Shown here piece after piece: positions 1-6,205 of a DNA stretch of 29,902 bases. Each line of letters starts with the position of its first letter. The stretch's first letter is position 1. The DNA is from an uncultured Bacteroidales bacterium (GTDB lineage: Bacteria; Bacteroidota; Bacteroidia; Bacteroidales; UBA932): assembly GCA_934726455.1 (NCBI GenBank), contig CAKVDS010000028.1, forward strand, positions 1-29,902, read 5' to 3'. Both the position numbers and the translations under genes were made by a program. The notes under the pieces were generated by a model. That model searched no databases, was not told where the DNA came from, and saw only the letters and a program-made list of their open reading frames with translations.

Positions 1-1
1 G

Positions 2-1378
2 GACCGCGCCGCATCAACACTCTCGACCGGGGAAAGGCAACGGATGCAACTCTCCAGGGCTGTGCGCAACCGCACCAGCGGAGTGCTCTACGTACTCGAC
101 GAGCCGTCCATCGGACTGCATCCGGCCAACCTTGAAGGCCTGTGCGGTGTCATGGACGACCTCATCGCCGATGGCAATTCCGTGATACTTGTGGACCATG
201 ACACGCAGATCCTCTCCCGCGCCGACTGGATGATCGAGATGGGGCCGGGAGCCGGTTCTCAAGGCGGAGAAGTGATAGCGCAGGGGAACATCAAAGACAT
301 CGAAGAAAACCCGGCCTCAAAAATAGGACCGTATCTTGCCGGCATGGAAGATATACCCTTGAGCCGCAGCACTTCAGAAGAGATTTTCAAGTACGGCACC
401 ATTTCAATGGCCACCGGACCGGTCCACACCGTGCAACCGCTTGAAGTCAGAATCCCCAAGGGACGCCTGACCGTGGTGACAGGTGTCTCCGGTTCCGGCA
501 AGACCACCATGGTACTGGAAAGCCTCATCCCCGCACTTCAGGCCAACATCTCCGGCAGCAAACTCCCCTCTCATGTCAAAAGCATCGAAGCCGAAGGCAT
601 AAGACAGGTCAAGCTCATCGACGCCTCCCCCATCGGCATCAACGTGCGCTCGACGGTCGCCACGTACGCCAACATCCATGACGAACTTCGCAAAGTCTTC
701 GCCGCAACACCGGATGCCAAAGCCCGCGGCCTCAAGGACGGAGACTTCTCCTACAACACAGGGCGGCTGCGATGCCCTACCTGCGACGGCACGGGGTCAA
801 TCAGTCTTGATGTGCAGTTTCTTCCGGATGTGGACATTACCTGCCCGGACTGCCACGGCTCCAGATACTGCCGCGCGGCATACGGCGTCAGGCGTGAGAA
901 CAGCGCAGGCGAGTTCCACTCCCTCCCGGAGCTGATGGACATGGACGTCAATTCGGCCCTCAATGCCTGCGGAGACCTGCGTCTGGTGAGCCAGAGGCTG
1001 AAAGTTCTCCGTGACCTCGGACTTGGGTACCTCACCCTTGGAGAACAGACGCCGAGCCTTTCCGGCGGCGAAGCCCAGAGACTCAAACTCGCCAGCGAGA
1101 TGGGCCGCGGGCAGCAGGATTCCGTCTTCGTGTTCGACGAACCGACCATCGGACTGCACCCTTCTGATGTCCGGACACTCCTGGACGTGTTCAGAAGTCT
1201 CATAGACCACGGAGCTACCGTCATTGTGATCGAGCATGACCTCGATGTGATCCGAAGCGCCGACTACATCATCGACATGGGACCGGGCGGCGGCGCGGAA
1301 GGCGGCCGGATAGTCGCGCAGGGCTGTCCGTACGAAATCAGCCGCACGCCGGAGAGTGTAACCGGGAAATACTTGTAA
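2..1378 (+). CDS. uvrA: UvrA-type ABC ATPase (excinuclease subunit A or UvrA paralogue), 3' part
   Basis: The frame is open from the first bases of the window, so the N-terminus is missing; 458 residues remain. It begins in the signature of the first ATPase (LSTGERQR), followed by the Walker B segment VLDEPSIGLHP and VDHD. Next come the second Walker A (GVSGSGKTT), the zinc finger CPTC...CPDC with FLPDV between (about positions 770-850), the second signature LSGGEAQR and a second FDEPTIGLHP. This order is that of UvrA, the DNA-damage recognition ATPase of nucleotide excision repair. The first signature carries T where classical UvrA has G (LSGGE), and the flanking sequence looks more like the shorter UvrA paralogues (UvrA2/DrrC type, linked to drug resistance) than housekeeping UvrA. 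Whether the UvrB-binding region exists cannot be seen. Family assignment is sure; the choice between uvrA and a paralogue is not. Confidence 0.9.
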   Translation, partial: DRAASTLSTGERQRMQLSRAVRNRTSGVLYVLDEPSIGLHPANLEGLCGVMDDLIADGNSVILVDHDTQILSRADWMIEMGPGAGSQGGEVIAQGNIKDIEENPASKIGPYLAGMEDIPLSRSTSEEIFKYGTISMATGPVHTVQPLEVRIPKGRLTVVTGVSGSGKTTMVLESLIPALQANISGSKLPSHVKSIEAEGIRQVKLIDASPIGINVRSTVATYANIHDELRKVFAATPDAKARGLKDGDFSYNTGRLRCPTCDGTGSISLDVQFLPDVDITCPDCHGSRYCRAAYGVRRENSAGEFHSLPELMDMDVNSALNACGDLRLVSQRLKVLRDLGLGYLTLGEQTPSLSGGEAQRLKLASEMGRGQQDSVFVFDEPTIGLHPSDVRTLLDVFRSLIDHGATVIVIEHDLDVIRSADYIIDMGPGGGAEGGRIVAQGCPYEISRTPESVTGKYL

Positions 1379-1414
1379 CCTCACATGGCAGGTATCACGA
1401 AACGGAACTTTTCG

Positions 1415-1422
1415 TATATTTG
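1415..1422 (+). promoter_or_regulatory. Possible Bacteroidota -7 box (TATATTTG)
   Basis: TATATTTG matches TAnnTTTG and lies only five bases before the ATG at 1428, so a transcript from here would be leaderless or nearly so. No TTTG is seen at the usual -33 distance, which weakens the call. Confidence 0.3.
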
Positions 1423-1427
1423 CCGGG

Positions 1428-1826
1428 ATGAGAAGGTGGCTCAAAATACTTGTTATCTGCGTCCTGATGCTCTCATGCCGAGAAAGCGTCATGATGGAGC
1501 ATGCCACACGTCCGTCAAAGCAGGCCATTCCTACAGGGGAAATCAAGCAGGACGATGGCACAAGCGCCAAAGATATTGAGTCTCGGGACTTCTGCCTCTA
1601 CGCCCAAAGCGGTGAGTATGCACCAGTCGAGCACAGTTCCCAATCCGCCCGTATACGTGGCGGCAACATAAGACGGACAAGCGCCAGCACCAAAATTTTC
1701 ATCAAGTCCGGAAGTCTGGTCAATCTTTCTTTACCGTCCGGCTTTGTCGCAGAAAGGAGCAATTTTGTCTCCGGGCTGCTTTCGGCATCTGCGCATTTCA
1801 TTCTCTTGAGAAAATTCAGGCTCTGA
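1428..1826 (+). CDS. Small putative lipoprotein, unknown function
   Basis: 132 residues. The N-terminus has two arginines, a hydrophobic stretch (LKILVICVLML) and a cysteine at residue 17 in a lipobox-like LMLSC context, so it is probably exported and lipidated. The remainder is rich in Ser, Arg and Ala and has no domain I recognise. The C-terminus ends in a basic, hydrophobic run (HFILLRKFRL). The start follows a possible -7 box by only five bases. It is followed after 126 bases by a small membrane protein on the same strand, and the two may be co-transcribed. The opposite strand is also open over part of this stretch, so coding status rests mainly on the signal sequence. Confidence 0.5.
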   Translation: MRRWLKILVICVLMLSCRESVMMEHATRPSKQAIPTGEIKQDDGTSAKDIESRDFCLYAQSGEYAPVEHSSQSARIRGGNIRRTSASTKIFIKSGSLVNLSLPSGFVAERSNFVSGLLSASAHFILLRKFRL

Positions 1827-1839
1827 TTGCCCGACACAT

Positions 1840-1857
1840 GGACAGCGACAGCTGTCC
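1840..1857 (+). repeat. Small hairpin after the putative lipoprotein gene
   Basis: GGACAGC and GCTGTCC form a perfect 7-bp stem with the 4-base loop GACA, 14 bases after the stop at 1824-1826. No T run follows, so it is not a typical terminator; it could stabilise the upstream mRNA end. Confidence 0.35.
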
Positions 1858-1952
1858 CACACATGAGACCGCCCGCACAGGACGGCCTCGCCTTCAGGGC
1901 GTATGCTACGGAAGATATCACCCATAAAACAATCTCTAAGACAATCACAATC

Positions 1953-2399
1953 ATGAACAAAGAATTTTCTCGCACCCGCAGTGCGCAAGACATCGCCATA
2001 TCTGTAATCCTGATAATTGCAGGCCTCGCCTGCGTAATCTGCAAGACCCCGGTTGGGGTAAACATCCTCGGATGCTGCGCCATCATTCTGGGGATTGTCC
2101 TCTTCTGCATGCTCAAGTCATGCCGCAAGGACAGGGATACCGGCATCTGCTACAAGATGAAAATCAAATACTACCCGGCCAAACGCCAGGAAGAGATACT
2201 CAACGCCCTCAAGACTGATCCTTCGAGCATCGACTGGACAGAAAGCGGCAGTGAGGAAGGCACCCGCGTGGACATATTTTATTCCAAAGCCGGCAACAAG
2301 GCTTTCGTGCAATGCTACCACTATGTCCCATACGAGTACCAGGTCTGCTCCGACTGGTTCGAGCTTCCGCTCGACAAGACCGGCAACCTTATAGAGTAA
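1953..2399 (+). CDS. Small inner-membrane protein, unknown function
   Basis: 148 residues from the ATG at 1953, which follows an A-rich stretch typical of Bacteroidota start regions. The frame is open further upstream to a TTG at 1827, but that extension looks non-coding. Two hydrophobic segments (about residues 13-31 and 36-53) form a helical hairpin, followed by a basic stretch (MLKSCRKDR) and a soluble C-terminal part of about 90 residues containing KIKYYPAKRQEEI and several aromatic residues (QCYHYVPYEYQVC). The positive residues after the second helix suggest a cytoplasmic tail. I do not recognise the family. Confidence 0.6.
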   Translation: MNKEFSRTRSAQDIAISVILIIAGLACVICKTPVGVNILGCCAIILGIVLFCMLKSCRKDRDTGICYKMKIKYYPAKRQEEILNALKTDPSSIDWTESGSEEGTRVDIFYSKAGNKAFVQCYHYVPYEYQVCSDWFELPLDKTGNLIE

Positions 2400-2416
2400 G
2401 TTTGACAGTTTTTTCG

Positions 2417-2424
2417 TATTTTTG
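2417..2424 (+). promoter_or_regulatory. Possible -7 box of the RhuM transcript (TATTTTTG)
   Basis: TATTTTTG matches TAnnTTTG. A TTTG lies at 2401-2404, but the 12-base gap is shorter than the usual 19-21. A strong hairpin starts four bases downstream, at or near the predicted transcript start. Confidence 0.35.
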
Positions 2425-2427
2425 GAA

Positions 2428-2460
2428 GATTCCCCGTTGATATCGCTTCAATGGGGAATC
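2428..2460 (+). repeat. Hairpin in the RhuM leader / possible terminator of the upstream gene
   Basis: GATTCCCCGTTGA (2428-2440) pairs with TCAATGGGGAATC (2448-2460): 13 bp including one G-U pair, loop TATCGCT. It starts 29 bases after the stop of the upstream membrane-protein gene and is followed by TGTTT, a weak T tract. It could terminate that transcript or structure the RhuM leader. Confidence 0.55.
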
Positions 2461-2481
2461 TGTTTCATCAAATATGTAGAA

Positions 2482-2595
2482 ATGGAAAAATTGAATATGC
2501 ATACACGGGACATCGCCGAGGGAACACAGGAGAGATACCAGTTCGATTATCAGCAATTGCTCAACAAGTTGTTGAGCAATTTGATGCGAAAATAA
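2482..2595 (+). CDS. Possible 37-residue leader ORF before RhuM
   Basis: ATG at 2482 opens a frame of 37 codons ending TAA at 2593-2595, 35 bases before the RhuM start and in another frame. The product begins MEKLNMHTRDIAEG and ends LLNKLLSNLMRK, amphipathic and Leu/Asn rich towards the C-terminus. The perfect palindrome at 2555-2581 lies inside it. It may be a leader peptide, a degraded gene start, or chance; I do not recognise it. Confidence 0.25.
   Translation: MEKLNMHTRDIAEGTQERYQFDYQQLLNKLLSNLMRK
2555..2581. promoter_or_regulatory. Perfect 27-base palindrome upstream of RhuM
   Basis: AATTGCTCAACAA (2555-2567) and TTGTTGAGCAATT (2569-2581) are perfect reverse complements around one central G. 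The site ends 49 bases before the RhuM ATG. Such perfect symmetry with almost no loop suits a dimeric DNA-binding protein better than an RNA hairpin. RhuM itself has a helix-turn-helix-like N-terminus, so autoregulation is a natural guess. Confidence 0.5.
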
Positions 2596-2630
2596 CGGGA
2601 CGATTCCAACAAGTGCTAAAAATCGATAAA

Positions 2631-3494
2631 ATGAATAAATCTATTGACACCAGTCTCAATGCAACTCAGCAAGAAGACATCATAATATATAATACTGATG
2701 ACGGTCTTTCTTCCGTTGTATTGATCAGTACGGACGGAATGGTTTGGCTAAGTCAGATGCAGATCGCAAAACTTTTTGCCACCTCTAAGCAAACCGTCAG
2801 CTATCATGTGGCCAACATATTAAAGGAAAACGAATTACCTAAAAAAGCAGTTGTCAAAGAAATTTTGACAACTGCAGCTGATGGAAAGTCTTATCCGGTA
2901 GAACACTATTCTCTGGATATGGTGCTGGCCATCGGATACCGCATAAAAGGTGTACGCGGTACGCAGTTCAGGCAATGGGCGACCAGAAATCTATCCGAAT
3001 ACATGGTGAAAGGGTTTGTTATTGATACCGAGCGACTTAAGAATCCTGATGGAAGACCTGACTATTTCGATGAATTGCTCGCGAAAATTCGAGACATACG
3101 CGCATCAGAGAAGAGATTTTACCAGAAATTGAGAGACCTTTTCAAATTAAGCAGTGACTATGTCGCAGAAGACAAGTCAACGCAGATGTTCTTTGCGGAA
3201 ACACAAAACAAGTTGCTGTATGCCGTAACACACCACACGGCGGCAGAAATTGTGATGGAAAGGGCAGATGCTCAAAAGCAGAATATGGGACTGACTTCAT
3301 GGAAAGGGAGTATTGTCCGCAAACAAGATGTTTTATCTGGAAAAGGAAGCATTTCCAATCAGCAGATGGAAAAACAAGTCTTGCGTATTTATGATAAATT
3401 CGATAAAAGACGCAAAGCGTTTGATGCCGCAGAAGCAGACAGACAAGACATGTTGGAACTTAGAGAATTAGAAGAAAGTATTAAACACCGTTAG
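2631..3494 (+). CDS. RhuM family protein
   Basis: 287 residues from the ATG at 2631. The frame extends upstream to 2451, but that part contains the leader hairpin and the palindrome and does not look like RhuM. The N-terminus has a winged-helix-like segment (WLSQMQIAKLF, then TSKQTVSYHV, about residues 40-60). It is followed by the family's conserved core: YSLDMVLAIGYRIKGVRG, then QFRQWATRNLSEYMVKGF (about residues 95-130). The C-terminal half is charged and probably helical. RhuM was named from the Salmonella SPI-3 island; its biochemical role is not established, and homologues are scattered in accessory DNA, often near restriction genes. Codon and base use are more AT-rich than in thiL downstream, consistent with acquisition by transfer. 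Confidence 0.85.
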   Translation: MNKSIDTSLNATQQEDIIIYNTDDGLSSVVLISTDGMVWLSQMQIAKLFATSKQTVSYHVANILKENELPKKAVVKEILTTAADGKSYPVEHYSLDMVLAIGYRIKGVRGTQFRQWATRNLSEYMVKGFVIDTERLKNPDGRPDYFDELLAKIRDIRASEKRFYQKLRDLFKLSSDYVAEDKSTQMFFAETQNKLLYAVTHHTAAEIVMERADAQKQNMGLTSWKGSIVRKQDVLSGKGSISNQQMEKQVLRIYDKFDKRRKAFDAAEADRQDMLELRELEESIKHR

Positions 3495-3532
3495 TATTTG
3501 GCAGTGGACAATTTCAGTGCAGAACAAACAAT

Positions 3533-4516
3533 ATGTCACTCTATAACATAGGAGAATTCGGGCTGATCGCTGAGATCAGGGACGCTTTCAGGACAGAAAG
3601 GCGCGACACCCTGCAAAGTGCGGATACACAAGAGATAAGAGGCATCGGGGACGACTGCGCCGTGCTGCCGCAACACGACGGGATGGCCACTCTCGTCAGC
3701 ACCGACATGCTGGTCGAAGGCGACCATTTTCTGTTGGACGAAATCACCCCATATCAGCTTGGCTGGAAGTCAGCCGCCGTCAACATAAGCGACATAGCCG
3801 CCATGGGCGGAAGTCCCTCTGCGACTTTCCTCGCTCTGGCACTGCCGTCCAAACTGGACAACGCCTGGATGAAAGAATTCATCCGAGGCTACCGCGACAT
3901 CTCCCTGAGATTCGACTGCCCGCTGCTCGGCGGCGACACAACTTCCAGCCCTGAGGGCCTCAGCATCTGCGTCACCGTACTCGGGCAGTGCCGCAAAGGC
4001 GCCGAGCGCTGCCGTGACATGGCGCGCGAAGGGGATCTTGTCTGCGTCACCGGAAATCTGGGCGACTCCGCGGCTGGCCTCAGGATCATACTTGATAATA
4101 CGCCGCGCGACACAGATGCCGCACGGCTTATAGAAAAACATTATCTCCCCATGCCGCGTGTGGAAGAGGGACTCAAACTCGCCGCCACCCCGGGAGTACA
4201 CGCCATGATGGACATATCGGACGGAATCGGCTCCGACCTGCGCCACATCCTCAAGGCCTCCGGCAAGGGCGCCGAGATAGACGTCAAGTCCCTGCCGTTA
4301 TCAGGAGAACTCAAAAGAGTCTGCGCCTGCGAGGGATGGGATCCGGTAGAATTGGCTACCTGCGGCGGCGAGGACTACGAACTCCTGTTTACAATAACTC
4401 CGGAAGCTGAGGCCGGACTGGACGTGGAGCATCACATCATCGGGCGCATAACTTCCGGAGAAGGAATAAGGTGGGCCGGGTCAGACCGCGACTATCTCGG
4501 ATTCAGACACTTCTAA
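3533..4516 (+). CDS. thiL: Thiamine-monophosphate kinase
   Basis: 327 residues, the usual length. ThiL phosphorylates thiamine monophosphate to thiamine pyrophosphate in the cytoplasm, the last step of cofactor synthesis. The family motifs occur in order: GDDCAVLP (residues 39-46), STDMLVEGDHF (56-66, metal and substrate binding), NISDIAAMGG (84-93), LLGGDTTSS (131-139), MMDISDGIGSDL and CGGEDYELLFT near the C-terminus. The start is the ATG 38 bases after the RhuM stop. No other thiamine gene is adjacent. The stop codon overlaps that of the convergent ammonium transporter (shared CTAA), leaving no room for a terminator. Confidence 0.95.
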   Translation: MSLYNIGEFGLIAEIRDAFRTERRDTLQSADTQEIRGIGDDCAVLPQHDGMATLVSTDMLVEGDHFLLDEITPYQLGWKSAAVNISDIAAMGGSPSATFLALALPSKLDNAWMKEFIRGYRDISLRFDCPLLGGDTTSSPEGLSICVTVLGQCRKGAERCRDMAREGDLVCVTGNLGDSAAGLRIILDNTPRDTDAARLIEKHYLPMPRVEEGLKLAATPGVHAMMDISDGIGSDLRHILKASGKGAEIDVKSLPLSGELKRVCACEGWDPVELATCGGEDYELLFTITPEAEAGLDVEHHIIGRITSGEGIRWAGSDRDYLGFRHF

Positions 4517-5730
4517 CTGTTGTATGCGGTCTCGCCGTGCTCGTAGATGTCCAGTCCCTCCTCTTCGATACGCGGAGACACACGGATTCCCATCACTTTG
4601 TCCAGAATCTTCATGGCCACAAAGCCGATGAGGAACGACCAGGTGCATACACAGAGCGAGCCGAGAGCCTGAATCCCGAGGAAATGCCAGCCGCCTCCAT
4701 AGAAGAGACCGCCGTCCACGGCGAACAGCCCGGTGCAGAGCGTGCCCAAGATTCCGCAGGCCCCGTGCACTGAAACGGCGCCCACAGGATCGTCAATATG
4801 CAGAACCTTGTCTATGAATGACACGGAGAGAGTCATCACAACTCCGCTCAGCGCGCCGATTACGGCCGAACCGCCGAGCGAAACCAGATCGCATCCGGCA
4901 GTGATGCCCACAAGACCGGCCAGAATGCCGTTGCACATCAGGGAGAGGGACGGCTTGCCATATAGAATCCATGTCAATGCCATTGTGCTGACACCGCCCA
5001 TCACGGCGGCCATATTGGTGGTGCAGAACACGTGGGAGATGGCAGTGGCATTGGCCGCACCCTCAGCGCTCAACTGTGAACCGGGATTGAAGCCGAACCA
5101 TCCGAACCAGAGGATAAATACACCAAGCGTGCCTATGGTCAGATTGTGACCGGGTATCGCCACAGACCTGCCGTCCTTGGTATATTTCCCGATACGCGGT
5201 CCGAGCACCATGGCTCCGGCAAGGGCGATTACACCGCCGCAGGAATGCACAACCGTAGACCCGGCGAAATCGTGGAAACCGAGCTTGCTGAGCCAGCCTC
5301 CACCCCATACCCAGTGGCCTTCAATCGGATAGATGAGCAGGGAGATGACAATCGAGATGATGATATAAGACGAGAATTTGGTCCTTTCCGCCATTGCGCC
5401 GGAAACTATCGTGGCCGCCGTGGCGCAGAACATGGTCTGGAACGCAAGAAAGCACTCCTTCGGGATGTTGGTGTCAGGATAGAAAGAGAAACTGAAAAGA
5501 TGCGGAGTGCCGATGAAACCGTTTCCTGACGCCTGCATCAGAGAGAACCCCAGCATCCAGAAGAAAAACGTCCCTATCATAAAATCTATGAAATTCTTCA
5601 TCAGGATGTTGGCAGTGTTCTTGGAACGTGTGAACCCGGCCTCTACCAGAGAAAAGCCTGGTTGCATAAAGAAAACAAGCATGGATGCCAGGAGCACCCA
5701 TACGGTGTCCAGGCCGCTGATCGTAGTCAT
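4513..5730 (-). CDS. amt: Ammonium transporter (Amt/MEP family)
   Basis: 405 residues with about eleven membrane segments. It moves ammonium/ammonia across the inner membrane. The pore residues are visible: the twin histidines at H162 (in GSTVVHSCGG) and H322 (in VSVHGACGILG), and the Phe-rich gate region around FLAFQTMFCA (94-103). The second transmembrane segment carries VEAGFTRSKNT, typical of the family. The gene starts 24 bases after the end of the P-II gene, so the two are almost certainly co-transcribed. P-II of the GlnK type plugs Amt when nitrogen is plentiful, which fits this neighbourhood. Confidence 0.96.
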   Translation of the reverse strand: MTTISGLDTVWVLLASMLVFFMQPGFSLVEAGFTRSKNTANILMKNFIDFMIGTFFFWMLGFSLMQASGNGFIGTPHLFSFSFYPDTNIPKECFLAFQTMFCATAATIVSGAMAERTKFSSYIIISIVISLLIYPIEGHWVWGGGWLSKLGFHDFAGSTVVHSCGGVIALAGAMVLGPRIGKYTKDGRSVAIPGHNLTIGTLGVFILWFGWFGFNPGSQLSAEGAANATAISHVFCTTNMAAVMGGVSTMALTWILYGKPSLSLMCNGILAGLVGITAGCDLVSLGGSAVIGALSGVVMTLSVSFIDKVLHIDDPVGAVSVHGACGILGTLCTGLFAVDGGLFYGGGWHFLGIQALGSLCVCTWSFLIGFVAMKILDKVMGIRVSPRIEEEGLDIYEHGETAYNS

Positions 5731-5754
5731 GATTTTTGGATTTTGGAAATGAAA

Positions 5755-6102
5755 CTATTTTCTGTCTGCGAGCACCGTGTCTCCGTGCTCCCCTGTCCTG
5801 ATGGACCAGGTGTCGTCAACCGGACTGACGAATATGCGTCCGTCCCCCACCTCACCGGTGCGGGCAGCCTTCATGATGGCATCCACAGCCGGCTGCACGA
5901 ACTGGTCACGGCATACTATCGTGATTTCGATACGGGAGATGATGTCCGTGCTGTACATCACGCCACGGTAGATGCGGTCTTCCCTGTCCTGGCCGATGGC
6001 CTTTACTTCAGAATAGGAAAACCAGTTGATGTCAGCGGCGAAAAGGGCTGCCTTGACCTCCTCAAAGTGGGTTTTCCTGACAATTGCTTCGATTTTTTTC
6101 AT
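5755..6102 (-). CDS. glnK: P-II nitrogen regulatory protein
   Basis: 115 residues from MKKIEAIVRK; the open frame continues 20 codons upstream through the intergenic hairpin, but the family starts at this Met. P-II trimers sense ATP/ADP and 2-oxoglutarate and control ammonium transport and assimilation. The T loop (about residues 36-55) has IYRGVMYSTD, with Y50 at the place of the uridylylated Tyr51 of E. coli GlnB. The B loop is TGEVGDGRIF and the C-terminal RTGEHGD is present. The T-loop base (GQDRED) differs from the common GRQKG. Its place before amt favours the GlnK-like role; whether it is called glnB or glnK is convention. A nested hairpin separates it from glnN upstream. Confidence 0.93.
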   Translation of the reverse strand: MKKIEAIVRKTHFEEVKAALFAADINWFSYSEVKAIGQDREDRIYRGVMYSTDIISRIEITIVCRDQFVQPAVDAIMKAARTGEVGDGRIFVSPVDDTWSIRTGEHGDTVLADRK

Positions 6103-6137
6103 AAGGAATACACTATTATTTGCTTTCTGAAAACAAT

Positions 6138-6193
6138 AATCCCCTTTGGCGGCCTTTTGCAAGGCCGCCGCGCTTATGGTATCAAAGGGGATT
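6138..6193 (-). terminator. Nested inverted repeat between glnN and P-II genes
   Basis: An outer 11-bp perfect repeat, AATCCCCTTTG (6138-6148) with CAAAGGGGATT (6183-6193), encloses a second perfect hairpin, GCGGCCTT with loop TTGC and AAGGCCGC (6149-6168). On the minus strand it starts 13 bases after the glnN stop and is followed by ATTGTTTTC, a modest U tract. It is likely a terminator or partial terminator/processing site that lowers P-II and amt expression relative to glnN. Confidence 0.7.
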
Positions 6194-6205
6194 TATAGAG
6201 TAATA

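Noticed and set aside
1598..2146. Minus-strand open frame of 182 codons opposite the small lipoprotein and membrane protein genes
   Set aside because: The plus strand carries a signal peptide in one frame and a clear membrane hairpin in the other; the minus frame has no recognisable features.
2451..2630. Longer RhuM protein from the ATG at 2451
   Set aside because: That ATG is within the 3' arm of a hairpin and the extension crosses the perfect palindrome; it lacks RhuM similarity.
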